From: Vibrio barjaei
GTDB taxonomy: Bacteria > Pseudomonadota > Gammaproteobacteria > Enterobacterales > Vibrionaceae
Length of the DNA: 64,000 nucleotides
Assembly: GCF_001639065.2 (NCBI RefSeq)
Contig: NZ_LQXO02000039.1
Coordinates: forward strand, 32,184-96,183
Reading direction: 5' to 3'
The notes below the pieces were generated by a model that saw only the letters and a program-made list of their open reading frames with translations, was not told the DNA's origin and ran no database searches. Positions 51,274 to 60,294 of this stretch are shown one piece after another. Both the position numbers and the translations under genes were made by a program. Each line of letters begins with the position of its first letter. The first letter of the stretch is position 1.

Positions 51274-52992
51274 TTACTGCGCGATTAAGTCTTTGTAAGC
51301 GATAGTCTTGCCTTGAGGTTTCTCATTCGCGAGCTTAGCTTTAGGTGCTCCTGGTTGTGATAACCAATATTCTGGATCCTTCTTAGGATTCAGTTTTGGA
51401 CCACAGTCCCCCTGAGCACCACTTCTTTCTAGACGCTTAAGCACTTTATCTTGAGCTGCCGCTAAGCCGTCCAAAGCTTCTTGTGGTGTTTTTTCTCCAC
51501 TCGCAGCTTCAGAAACATATTGCCACCATAGCTGTGCAAGTTTTGGATAATCTGGCACGTTGGTGCCTGTTGGGGTCCACTGTTTACGCGCATCACTACG
51601 ATAGAACTCAACCAAACCACCCAGCTTAGGAGCAGCATCTGTCATCGCTTGAGAGTTAATGTCTGATTCACGAATTGGCGTCAAACCAACCAATGTTTTC
51701 TTCAAGCTAACAGACTTAGACACGACAAACTGAGCATACAACCAAGCGGCTTGACGACGATCCACTGGCGTACTGTTTAGGAATGTCCACGAGCCCGCGT
51801 CTTGATAACCAAGCTTCATGCCATCTTCCCAATATGGGCCACGAGGTGATGGAGCCATACGCCATTTCGGTGTGCCATCTTCATTAACCACAGGTAGCCC
51901 TGGTTTGGTCATGTCAGCAGTAAACGCGGTATACCAAAAGATCTGCTGCGCGATAGAACCTTGTGCAGGAACCGGACCTGCTTCGCCAAACGTCATCCCT
52001 TGTGCTTCTGGTGGCGCATATTGTTTTAGCCAGTCCACATACTTGGTGGTCGCATACACCGCAGCTGGACCATTTGTCGCACCGCCGCGAGCCACATCGG
52101 AACCAACAGGGCTACAGCCTTCTAGGCGAATCCCCCACTCATCAACCGGTAAACCATTAGGAATCCCTTTATCACCCGCACCAGCCATGGAGAACCACGA
52201 GTCAGTAAAACGCCAACCTAGTGATGGGTCTTTTTTGCCATAGTCCATATGACCGTAGACACGTTCGCCATCGATCATTTTCACCTTCTCACTAAAGAAT
52301 TCTGCAATGTCTTCGTATGCAGACCAGTTCAGAGGCACTCCGAGTTCGTAACCGTATTCCTTCTTAAATTTGGCTTTAAGATCGTCACGCTCAAACCAGT
52401 CCGCACGGAACCAATACAGATTCGCAAACTGCTGATCCGGTAACTGATAAATCTTACCGTCAGGACCTGTGGTGAAATCTAAGCCAATGAAATCGGGAAG
52501 GTCCAAATATGGGTTAGTCACACTCTTACCGTCACCTTCAATAAAGTCAGAGATTGGTACCACTTTTCCGTATCGAATGTGGGTACCAATTAAGTCTGAG
52601 TCATTGATATAGCCATCATAGATATTACGACCTGTCTGCATTTGCGTTTGCAGCTTTTCTACCACGTCGCCTTCTTGAATCAAATCATGATTCACTTTGA
52701 TGCCGGTAATCTCATAGAACGCTTTAGCAAGAACTTTCGCTTCATATTCGTGAGTCGTGATGGTTTCCGAAGCAACATTGATTTCCATGCCTTTGAAAGG
52801 TTTGGCAGCATCAATAAACCACTGCATCTCTTTCATTTGCTCATCAGCGGTCAACGTCGTCGGAGTGAACTCTTCACTCATCCACTTTTTAGCCGCGTTC
52901 ATATCAGCAAACGCGTTTGGCGAGAGTGCTGCGAATGCAATAGACAAAGCAACGCAGCGGGTAAGATAAGACTTCTTCATATCCTTTTTCAT
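51274..52992 (-). CDS. glpV: Glycerol-type ABC transporter substrate-binding protein (GlpV-like)
   Basis: A 572-residue secreted binding protein with signal peptide ending near 'SPNAFA' (residue 29). It is large for a sugar ABC binding protein but the right size for GlpV of the Rhizobium GlpSTPQUV glycerol importer. Features include 'INVASETITTHEYEAKVLAK', 'GYINDSDLIGTHIRYG' and 'VPLNWSAYEDIAEFF'. It is the last gene after GlpU, 128 bp downstream, and is the likely high-level product. Glycerol as ligand is inferred from synteny. Confidence 0.85.
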   Translation of the reverse strand: MKKDMKKSYLTRCVALSIAFAALSPNAFADMNAAKKWMSEEFTPTTLTADEQMKEMQWFIDAAKPFKGMEINVASETITTHEYEAKVLAKAFYEITGIKVNHDLIQEGDVVEKLQTQMQTGRNIYDGYINDSDLIGTHIRYGKVVPISDFIEGDGKSVTNPYLDLPDFIGLDFTTGPDGKIYQLPDQQFANLYWFRADWFERDDLKAKFKKEYGYELGVPLNWSAYEDIAEFFSEKVKMIDGERVYGHMDYGKKDPSLGWRFTDSWFSMAGAGDKGIPNGLPVDEWGIRLEGCSPVGSDVARGGATNGPAAVYATTKYVDWLKQYAPPEAQGMTFGEAGPVPAQGSIAQQIFWYTAFTADMTKPGLPVVNEDGTPKWRMAPSPRGPYWEDGMKLGYQDAGSWTFLNSTPVDRRQAAWLYAQFVVSKSVSLKKTLVGLTPIRESDINSQAMTDAAPKLGGLVEFYRSDARKQWTPTGTNVPDYPKLAQLWWQYVSEAASGEKTPQEALDGLAAAQDKVLKRLERSGAQGDCGPKLNPKKDPEYWLSQPGAPKAKLANEKPQGKTIAYKDLIAQ

Positions 52993-53120
52993 TATTGTTT
53001 TACTCCAATTATGAGTGTTTTGTTTCGTACGTTATTAGTCACACCTAAGCGAGCCCTATGGCATTACAGCCAAATACAGCATGTTGAGCATGGTTAGGCA
53101 CTTATCGGTGAAAGTTGTTA

Positions 53121-53393
53121 TTACCCCCATTTCAAAACGGTCAAAATCCAAACCGTGGAAATCGCAAACGGCACCCAAATAGAGAGCTCCGTTAGTCCCA
53201 CAAACCCAAGATGTATATAGGCTGAACTCAGCAAGCCAATAAACAGTCGGTCTCCCCGTGTTGTACTGATTGGGAGAAACCCTTTGCGCTCAATACATGG
53301 CGCTTTAATTTCAGCAATGGTCATCGTTAACAAAATCAGTGCGATGCCAATAAAAAACAGTGCAGACGGAGTCGTCCATGCCATCCAAGCCAT
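53121..53393 (-). CDS. glpU: DUF2160 small membrane protein (GlpU-like)
   Basis: A 90-residue protein from ATG 53393, preceded by GGAGACAC; longer readings translate the end of the permease gene. It has two to three hydrophobic helices ('ALFFIGIALILLTMTIAEI', 'VPFAISTVWILTVLKWG') and matches DUF2160. This family is found almost only beside GlpV-type glycerol transporters and is named GlpU in Rhizobium. Its role in transport is not known. Confidence 0.85.
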   Translation of the reverse strand: MAWMAWTTPSALFFIGIALILLTMTIAEIKAPCIERKGFLPISTTRGDRLFIGLLSSAYIHLGFVGLTELSIWVPFAISTVWILTVLKWG

Positions 53394-53404
53394 AATGTGT
53401 CTCC

Positions 53405-54223
53405 TTAAACTCGACCCAGTGCAAAACCTTTCGCAACGTGGTTGCGAACAAACCAAATGACAAGAATGCCCGGTACGATAGTCAGTACCCCAGCCGCGGC
53501 TAACACGCCCCAATCTATTCCCGAGGCACTGACGGTTCGCGTCATAACCGCAGAAATTGGCTTGGCATCAACTGACGTGAGTGTCCTAGCAAGGAGCAGC
53601 TCAACCCAACTGAACATGAAGCAGAAGAACGCGGTCACACCAATACCTGAGCGGATCATTGGCAAAAATATCTTCATAAAGAACTTTGGAAAGCTGTAAC
53701 CATCGATATAGGCGGTTTCATCGATTTCCCTTGGTACACCTGACATAAAGCCTTCCAGGATCCAAACCGCCAAAGGCACGTTAAACAAGCAGTGAGCAAG
53801 CGCGACCGCAATATGGGTGTCGAACAGGCCTACCGATGAATACAATTGGAAGAATGGCAACAGAAATACTGCTGGCGGTGACATTCGGTTGGTCAGCAGC
53901 CAGAAAAACAAGTGTTTATCGCCGACAAATTTGTAGCGTGAAAAGGCGTACGCCGCAGGAAGTGCCACTGCTAACGTAATACACATATTCATTACCACGT
54001 AGATGATGGAATTGACGTATCCCATATACCAACTTGGGTCGGAGAAAATGGTCTGATAGTTCTTAAACGTCCAGTTTTCTGGCCAGAAGCTTAGGCTTCC
54101 CAATATCTCTTGGTTTTCTTTAAACGACATGTTGAGCAGCCAGTAAATTGGCAGCATCAAACAGATGATATAGAACGCTAAGCCGACAATTTGGGTGTAG
54201 CGAGTGTATTTTGACTTCGTCAT
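53405..54223 (-). CDS. glpQ: ABC transporter permease, glycerol-type (GlpQ-like)
   Basis: A 272-residue MalG-like inner-membrane permease with six helices. The EAA loop is visible as 'DETAYIDGYSFPKFFMKIFL'. It pairs with the other permease encoded 12 bp upstream. The name follows the Rhizobium GlpSTPQUV system and is unrelated to the E. coli glpQ phosphodiesterase. Confidence 0.88.
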   Translation of the reverse strand: MTKSKYTRYTQIVGLAFYIICLMLPIYWLLNMSFKENQEILGSLSFWPENWTFKNYQTIFSDPSWYMGYVNSIIYVVMNMCITLAVALPAAYAFSRYKFVGDKHLFFWLLTNRMSPPAVFLLPFFQLYSSVGLFDTHIAVALAHCLFNVPLAVWILEGFMSGVPREIDETAYIDGYSFPKFFMKIFLPMIRSGIGVTAFFCFMFSWVELLLARTLTSVDAKPISAVMTRTVSASGIDWGVLAAAGVLTIVPGILVIWFVRNHVAKGFALGRV

Positions 54224-54235
54224 GGTTAAATTCCT

Positions 54236-55099
54236 TTATTTATTCTCACCGTGTGTCATTGCGGTATAGAACACCCAACTGACGAGTAATATGATCAAGA
54301 AGTAAATGATGGAGAAAGCCGCAGCAGGACCGATATCAAATTGACCAATGGCCATCTTGGTTAATGTTTGGCTCAAGAACGTGGTTGAGTTACCCGGTCC
54401 CCCTCCTGTAAGCACAAAGGGCTCGGTGTAAATCATAAAACTGTCCATAAAGCGCACTAGCACGCCAATCAATAACACGCTCTTCAACTTAGGAAGCTGA
54501 ATGTAGCGGATGATTGACCATGTTGAGGCGCGATCAATATTAGCCGCTTGATAGTAAGCATCAGGAATAGCGCGCAGACCTGAATAACACAGCAAAGCGA
54601 TGAGCGACGTCCAATGCCACACATCCATCAGAATCACGGTCAGCCAAGCATCGACCGGATTGCCTGCATAGTTATAATTAATGCCAATCCCATTTAGGGC
54701 CCAACCAAACAAGCCAATATCCGCACGACCAAAGATCTGCCAGATAGTACCCACCACGTTAAGTGGGATAAGCAATGGAATAGCCAATACGATGAGGCAA
54801 AATACCGACCACTTGCCTTTGGTTGGCATGGTGAGTGCCACAATAATCCCAAGGGGAACTTCAATCATCAGCACCGTAAACGTAAATCCAAACTGACGCA
54901 GCAAAGCACCGTGCAGTCGTTCATCATTTAACGTTTCTCGATACCACTCCGTTCCAACGAAGTAGGCGGTATTGGCATCAAAGATATCTTGTAGCGAGTA
55001 GTTCACTACCGTCATCAATGGCACGATGGCACTGAAGGCCACCAAGGCGAAAACCGGAAGAACTAAAAACCATGCCTTGTTGTTGACTGCCTTGTCCAT
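54236..55099 (-). CDS. glpP: ABC transporter permease, glycerol-type (GlpP-like)
   Basis: A 287-residue MalF-like permease with six helices and the EAA-type loop 'YYQAANIDRASTWSIIRYIQ'. Its start overlaps the stop of the GlpT-like ATPase by one base. It forms the membrane channel with the GlpQ-like protein. Rhizobium-style name. Confidence 0.88.
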   Translation of the reverse strand: MDKAVNNKAWFLVLPVFALVAFSAIVPLMTVVNYSLQDIFDANTAYFVGTEWYRETLNDERLHGALLRQFGFTFTVLMIEVPLGIIVALTMPTKGKWSVFCLIVLAIPLLIPLNVVGTIWQIFGRADIGLFGWALNGIGINYNYAGNPVDAWLTVILMDVWHWTSLIALLCYSGLRAIPDAYYQAANIDRASTWSIIRYIQLPKLKSVLLIGVLVRFMDSFMIYTEPFVLTGGGPGNSTTFLSQTLTKMAIGQFDIGPAAAFSIIYFLIILLVSWVFYTAMTHGENK

Positions 55100-56199
55100 T
55101 AGTGGCCTCCTACATTAACTAAGAATTCATCGACATAGAGCATTGTCCATTGCTCTGGAAAGCTGATGTACGCGACGCTTTTCGGTACATGTTGGTCTTC
55201 TTGAAGGCGTGCTTTGATATGCTGTTCACCCAGCTTTAAAGTGAGAATTTTGTAGGTACCCAAATCTTCAACGTGCAATACCTGAGCTTTTAAAGCAGAA
55301 GGGTTCTCTTTTTCCCAGACATGAACAAATTCCGGTCTGATTCCAATCTTGATGTTGTTACTCGATGCCTTTGCAATAGCGTCTCGATAACTTGACGACA
55401 ACGGCACGTCAACATCATCAAATCGCACACCAACCTCGGTTGGCGTCACTTCCATTAGGTTCATTCCTGGACTGCCAATGAAGTAGCCGACAAAGGTATG
55501 GTTAGGTGTTTCGAATAGCTCTCTTGGTGTACCGAATTGGACAATTTGCCCGTTGTACATAACCGCAATTTCATCTGCGAACGTCGATGCTTCTAGTTGG
55601 TCATGGGTCACGTAAATCATGGTGATATTGAACTGTTGGTGGATCTGCTTAAGCTTGCGTCTTAGTTTCCACTTCAGCTGTGGGTCGATAACCGTTAGTG
55701 GTTCGTCAAATAGAATGGCCGAGACATCATCACGAACCAGTCCTCTTCCCATCGACACCTTTTGCTTTTCATCCGCAGTAAGATGCTTTGCTTTTTTGTT
55801 CAATACAGAGGTCAGCTCGAGAATTTCGGCAATTTCCGTCACTTTAGAATGAATTTTGGCTTTGTGTACCTTCATATTTCGCAGAGGAAACGCCAAGTTG
55901 TCGTACACCGTCATGGTGTCGTAGATCACTGGAAACTGGAAAACCTGAGCGATATTTCGATCCTGAGGGCGCAGTTCATTCACTTTCATTTCATCGAAAA
56001 GCACTTCACCTTGCGAAGGACTCATGAGCCCAGAAATGATGTTAAGTAGTGTCGACTTTCCGCAGCCCGATGGACCTAATAACGCGTAAGCTCCACCTTG
56101 TTTCCAAACGTGGTTCATTTCTTTAATGGCATACAGCGACGACTCGTTTGGCTGTTTGTCATAGGTATGAGCCAGTGAATTGAGTGTAATTTGAACCAT
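55099..56199 (-). CDS. glpT: ABC transporter ATPase, glycerol-type (GlpT-like), degenerate signature
   Basis: A 366-residue MalK-type ATPase with a C-terminal TOBE region. Walker A 'LLGPSGCGKSTLLN' (42-49), Walker B 'AILFDEPLTVID' and the switch His199 ('IYVTHDQLEAS') are intact. The signature is 'LTADEKQ' (140-146) instead of LSGGQ. It would pair with the GlpS-like ATPase, which has a good signature. The name follows Rhizobium; it is not the E. coli glpT antiporter. Confidence 0.88.
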   Translation of the reverse strand: MVQITLNSLAHTYDKQPNESSLYAIKEMNHVWKQGGAYALLGPSGCGKSTLLNIISGLMSPSQGEVLFDEMKVNELRPQDRNIAQVFQFPVIYDTMTVYDNLAFPLRNMKVHKAKIHSKVTEIAEILELTSVLNKKAKHLTADEKQKVSMGRGLVRDDVSAILFDEPLTVIDPQLKWKLRRKLKQIHQQFNITMIYVTHDQLEASTFADEIAVMYNGQIVQFGTPRELFETPNHTFVGYFIGSPGMNLMEVTPTEVGVRFDDVDVPLSSSYRDAIAKASSNNIKIGIRPEFVHVWEKENPSALKAQVLHVEDLGTYKILTLKLGEQHIKARLQEDQHVPKSVAYISFPEQWTMLYVDEFLVNVGGH

Positions 56200-56205
56200 G
56201 ACTGA

Positions 56206-57294
56206 CTAACCTCTCACATCATTAATCGGAGCATGAATCAGTTTTTCGTCCATACCGAATACATAGAATTTGTGGATTGGGATGTAGATTTTGATGGCTT
56301 CGTCCACTTCATAGCTATGAACACCAGCCAAGTGAAGTACCAACTCAAAATGCGCGTTGCGAACATGAAGAAATGTCTCTGAACCGCTAATTTCGGCCAC
56401 TTCCACTTGAACCGTCAGCTCAACATCGTCGTCGTTTTTCGGTAACAAGCTAAGATGACTAGGTCGAATACCAAACTTGTAGCTGCCCTTTTCAAGCTTG
56501 CTTAACGACTGGTTAAGCGGGAAGTGAGCACTTTGATCAAACGTGACTTCACTTTCAGTAACGTCACCTTTTAGTAAGTTAATAGGAGGCTCACTAAACA
56601 GAGTGGCTGAGGTCACGCAATCTGGGGTGTGATACACCTCTGCGGTCGGGCCTGACTGGATGACCTTACCTTCATGGAGAATGGTTGTCGTTCCGCCAAG
56701 TGCTAGAGCTTCGTTAGGCTCTGTCGTGGCATAGATAGCGATCGTGTGACGTGTTTTGAACAACTCACGCATTTCCTGACGCAGTTCCTCGCGAAGCTTG
56801 TAGTCTAAGTTCACGAGAGGCTCGTCGAACAAAATAATTTCAGCATCTTTGACTAGTGCTCTCGCCATTGCGGTTCTTTGCTGCTGACCACCAGAGAGCT
56901 CTAATGGGTGCTTTTTTAGATGTTCAGTAATGCGAAGCATGTCTGCTGTCGCGTGCACACGTTCGATGATTTCTTTTTCAGGTGTACCAGCAAGTCGCAG
57001 TGGAGAGGCGACGTTTTCAAATACCGTTAGATTGGGATAATTGATAAATTGCTGGTAAACCATCGAGATGTTTCGCTCTCTTACCGAAACCCCTGTTACA
57101 TCAACGCCGTTAACCAGAATTCGTCCTGATGTGGGTTTATCCAAACCTGCTATCAACCTCATCAATGAGGTTTTACCTGCGAGTGTTCGCCCAAGCAAAA
57201 CGTTAAACGATCCTGCTTCAAAGGTGAGGTTCACGTCGGATATGTGATACTCGCCGTCGACTACTTTGCTTACCTGCTCAAGTGTTAATGACAC
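56206..57294 (-). CDS. glpS: ABC transporter ATPase, glycerol-type (GlpS-like), no H-loop His
   Basis: A 362-residue MalK-type ATPase and first gene of the operon. Walker A is 'LLGRTLAGKTSLMRLI' (35-42, unusual residues but GK-T intact). Signature 'LSGGQQQRTAMARAL' (133 on) and Walker B 'ILFDEPLVNLD' are good. At the switch position 'ATTEPNEA' replaces VTHDQxEA, so the catalytic His is missing. It complements GlpT, which has the His but a poor signature. A sigma-54-like promoter lies about 50 bp upstream. Confidence 0.88.
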   Translation of the reverse strand: MSLTLEQVSKVVDGEYHISDVNLTFEAGSFNVLLGRTLAGKTSLMRLIAGLDKPTSGRILVNGVDVTGVSVRERNISMVYQQFINYPNLTVFENVASPLRLAGTPEKEIIERVHATADMLRITEHLKKHPLELSGGQQQRTAMARALVKDAEIILFDEPLVNLDYKLREELRQEMRELFKTRHTIAIYATTEPNEALALGGTTTILHEGKVIQSGPTAEVYHTPDCVTSATLFSEPPINLLKGDVTESEVTFDQSAHFPLNQSLSKLEKGSYKFGIRPSHLSLLPKNDDDVELTVQVEVAEISGSETFLHVRNAHFELVLHLAGVHSYEVDEAIKIYIPIHKFYVFGMDEKLIHAPINDVRG

Positions 57295-57344
57295 TAAAAA
57301 CTCCTTTCATCTCGAACAATGTCGTTTTCGATATTGCTCATAAT

Positions 57345-57361
57345 TGCTAGAGTCGTGCCAA
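57345..57361 (-). promoter_or_regulatory. Sigma-54 (-24/-12) promoter of the glycerol-type ABC operon
   Basis: The minus strand reads TTGGCACGACTCTAGCA. It fits the RpoN consensus TTGGCACG-N4-TTGCA with one mismatch and keeps the GG and GC at the key spacing. It lies about 50 bases before the glpS ATG and faces a sigma-54 activator gene. Confidence 0.75.
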
Positions 57362-57510
57362 CTTACGAAAATTGTAACAATTTAATTACAAGGCGTGCGG
57401 TAAACTATTGAATGGCCGTAGTTTTAAACGCTAAACCCATAGAAAGAAAGCACTTATCCTACAAAAACGTTTTATGATCCAAGTAACATTTGTTAACTAA
57501 ATGTGTTCAA

Positions 57511-57555
57511 ACTGTTCAGAGCAGTGATATGTTTATTGAGCAATTGATGAACAGT
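57511..57555. promoter_or_regulatory. Candidate activator-binding repeats
   Basis: ACTGTTCA (57511-57518) and TGAACAGT (57548-57555) are exact inverted repeats 29 bases apart. They lie upstream of the RpoN promoter, at a distance suitable for an enhancer-binding activator. They also lie just before the activator's own start, so autoregulation is possible. Confidence 0.45.
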
Positions 57556-57610
57556 CTTTGTTCGCAAACGCGCTTTTAGTATTTTGACTCTAATTTGGCT
57601 GGTCGTAGAT

Positions 57611-59506
57611 ATGAACAGTAAACACAGCACGATCATTAAAAACTCTTGGCAACGATGTAGAGACGCAGGGCTGTCACACAGCAGTGCTCCCATTATAGAG
57701 ATGGAGACAGGCTCCTCACTAGCGAGAACCACAGAAGAGCACTCCGGTTTAATAGAAACTACCCAACAAAAAGTGTTGCCGTTCTACGACAGTTTATTGG
57801 CAAACAGTAACTGCCTCATTACCTTGGCAAATACTAAAGGCCAGGTCTTGAATAGCTGGGGAGAACAACGTTTTTTTACCCAACATCAACCACAAGTCTT
57901 TCAAAATGGCGTGCAATGGAAGGAACAATTAATTGGCACGAACGCCATAGGCACTGCTCTAGAAACGGGCTCCATTGTGCAAGTTTTTCACGATGAACAC
58001 TTTCTCAGTTCAAACCGATTTATGGCGGGTTCCGCAGCACCTTTGTTTGATGCAGACAGAAGAATGACGGGCGTTTTGTCGATATCAAGTGACGCTTATA
58101 TGCCCTCTTCTCATACACTTGGCATGGTAAAACTGATGTCACAGGCCATTGAGAACCAATTAATAGCTAGTCGATTTCAAGCGACCCATCATCTATTTTG
58201 GTTCAATACATCTCCTGAAAACATTGATAGTCAATGGTCATCATTATTAGTGTTTAACGATGAAGGCATTATTGTTTCAGCCAATCGTCGCGCTGAAGTG
58301 GTGCTTGGTCAGAATCTTGCGCTGCAGCGTTTGGAGCAATTGTTCGATGTAAAGATGGAGCAAGTGCTATCGCACCCTCCTTTTACGCCATTTCCTCTAA
58401 CTTCTCGTAGCCAGTCTAATTACTTTGGCTTAACCATACCTCCAACGACTCCAAAAGGTCGTCAACTCGATTTTAGATTGGCACCACAAACCATAGATAT
58501 AGCTGCGCCAACGGACAGACCGCTTGATTTAGAACAGTTGAATACCGGCGACCCAAGATTGGCGAAAGCGATTAATCAGGCAAGTCGGATCCTTGATACC
58601 GATATACCCATTTTGATCCATGGCGAAACCGGGGTGGGTAAAGAAGTTTTTGTTAACGCATTACATCAATCAAGTAGACGCAGTCACGCCCCACTCATCG
58701 CGGTAAACTGTGCCGCTATTCCCTCTGAATTGGTTGAATCAGAGCTGTTTGGATACGAGAAAGGAGCATTTACCGGTGCTCACACTAAAGGCTATGTGGG
58801 GTTAATTAGAAAATCAGATAAAGGAACACTGTTTCTCGATGAGCTTGGTGACATGCCAATAAATGTTCAAGCTCGACTGCTTCGAGTGCTACAAGAGCGC
58901 AAGGTGACGCCACTTGGGTCCACAACCTCTTACCCAGTTGATTTTAAGTTAGTTTCCGCAACCAACCGGAACCTAAAAGCTGACGTAGAGCGCGGTACGT
59001 TTCGCCAAGATCTCTATTATCGAGTAACAGGTCTTAACATCACGCTCCCTGCTTTGAGGGAACGAACGGATAAAGAGGCTCTGATCCGATTTATTCTAAG
59101 AAAATACGCATACGGCGATGAGGTACCAAGTCTAAGCGTGGAAGTATTGGCAATGTTCAAGCAACATCCTTGGCCTGGCAATATCAGGCAAATGGTTAGC
59201 GTGATTCAAATTGCAGCCGCAATGGCAGGCGATGAAACCATCACCTCAGAACATTTACCTGATGACTTCATAAATGACCTCAAACCTTATGAAAGTGCGC
59301 CGATTCAACCTCTATTGGGTGCTACCGCATCCGACTTAGCAGCCGTCCCAAATTTGGTTGAACAGGTAGCAGAACCAGTATCAAACAATCAAGAGTGGCT
59401 TGATATTTATGAGGAATATGGAAGGAATATTTCGGCAACAGCAAAGGCGCTTAATGTCAGTCGCAATACATTGTACAAGCGCCTAAGAGAGCAAGGGCTA
59501 AGATAA
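57611..59506 (+). CDS. Sigma-54-dependent activator, AcoR-like (GAF-AAA+-Fis)
   Basis: A 631-residue regulator from ATG 57611, which is the only start that fits the AcoR-type N-terminus. A GAF-type sensory part lies at about 45-190 ('LIGTNAIGTALETGSIVQVF'). A PAS-like linker and an AAA+ domain follow, with Walker A 'GETGVGKE' (338-345) and the sigma-54 contact GAFTGA (385-390). The C-terminal Fis-type HTH is 'NISATAKALNVSRNTLYKRL'. It is divergent from the glycerol-type ABC operon, whose promoter looks RpoN dependent. The effector is probably glycerol or a related alcohol, by context only. Confidence 0.92.
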   Translation: MNSKHSTIIKNSWQRCRDAGLSHSSAPIIEMETGSSLARTTEEHSGLIETTQQKVLPFYDSLLANSNCLITLANTKGQVLNSWGEQRFFTQHQPQVFQNGVQWKEQLIGTNAIGTALETGSIVQVFHDEHFLSSNRFMAGSAAPLFDADRRMTGVLSISSDAYMPSSHTLGMVKLMSQAIENQLIASRFQATHHLFWFNTSPENIDSQWSSLLVFNDEGIIVSANRRAEVVLGQNLALQRLEQLFDVKMEQVLSHPPFTPFPLTSRSQSNYFGLTIPPTTPKGRQLDFRLAPQTIDIAAPTDRPLDLEQLNTGDPRLAKAINQASRILDTDIPILIHGETGVGKEVFVNALHQSSRRSHAPLIAVNCAAIPSELVESELFGYEKGAFTGAHTKGYVGLIRKSDKGTLFLDELGDMPINVQARLLRVLQERKVTPLGSTTSYPVDFKLVSATNRNLKADVERGTFRQDLYYRVTGLNITLPALRERTDKEALIRFILRKYAYGDEVPSLSVEVLAMFKQHPWPGNIRQMVSVIQIAAAMAGDETITSEHLPDDFINDLKPYESAPIQPLLGATASDLAAVPNLVEQVAEPVSNNQEWLDIYEEYGRNISATAKALNVSRNTLYKRLREQGLR

Positions 59507-59604
59507 TGCTCTCAATTGATTGATACAGCTATAGAAATATTCATGTAATTATAACAAGATAGATTCTTCGTCAGGCCTACTCTAGTCTCCTACGAGGTAT
59601 CAAA

Positions 59605-60225
59605 TTGAATTCAGAAAAAATATGCAACGTTGTTTTTGACGTTGGTAATGTGATTGTTCGCTGGTCTCCCGTTGAGATCGTCCGACTAACATTTGGGTAT
59701 AGTGCTCAAGAGGCCGAGCAAAAAGCTAAAGCCATTTTTCAACATGATATATGGATGGCGCTTAACAAGGGTTTACTCACAGAACAGCAAGCACAAGAAC
59801 AATATCAATCTGCATTAGGGCTCTCTGAGTCGGAGTGTGAGCGGCTCTTCTACTACATTAAAGAAACTCAAATCCAGATTTTTGGTACGGTCGATCTCAT
59901 TAAGCGCCTGAAACAAGCCAGTTACAACATTTATGCATTAACGGATAACGTCCATGAAATTGTCGAGCACTTAAAGCATCGTTATGACTTCTGGCTACTA
60001 TTCGAAGCTGCTACCGTGTCGGCTGAGTTGGGTGTACTCAAACCCTCTGCTGATATTTATCAGTCGCTAATCAACAGCAACAACCTTATCGCGCAAGAGA
60101 CTGTATTTTTGGATGACATGCCACACAACGTCGACGGTGCAATGCAATGTGGGCTGCATGCCATTCAGTTTAGCGATGCGCAACAAGCCGAGAATGCGCT
60201 TCGAAGATTAGGTTTAGAGTTTTAA
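59605..60225 (+). CDS. HAD-superfamily phosphatase, YihX-like
   Basis: A 206-residue HAD class IA hydrolase starting from TTG with ACGAGG upstream. Motif I is 'VVFDVGNVIVRWSP' (DxGxx variant), motif II 'YALTDNVHEIV', motif III Lys in 'LGVLKPSADIYQ' and motif IV 'VFLDDMPHNVDGA'. The first motif has Gly where many HADs have a second Asp ('DVGN'), as in YihX-type enzymes. It is probably a sugar-phosphate phosphatase. Located after the activator gene but with its own hairpin. Confidence 0.85.
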   Translation: MNSEKICNVVFDVGNVIVRWSPVEIVRLTFGYSAQEAEQKAKAIFQHDIWMALNKGLLTEQQAQEQYQSALGLSESECERLFYYIKETQIQIFGTVDLIKRLKQASYNIYALTDNVHEIVEHLKHRYDFWLLFEAATVSAELGVLKPSADIYQSLINSNNLIAQETVFLDDMPHNVDGAMQCGLHAIQFSDAQQAENALRRLGLEF

Positions 60226-60229
60226 AACT

Positions 60230-60266
60230 AATAACGGCAGATCTCGTGACGAGAACTGCCGTTATT
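60230..60266. terminator. Hairpin between HAD gene and ycjF
   Basis: AATAACGGCAG (60230-60240) and CTGCCGTTATT (60256-60266) form an 11-bp stem in the convergent gap, with ATTTC on one side. It probably acts on both strands. Confidence 0.75.
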
Positions 60267-60294
60267 ATTTCTGTTGCTTCACATGAACAGACGA

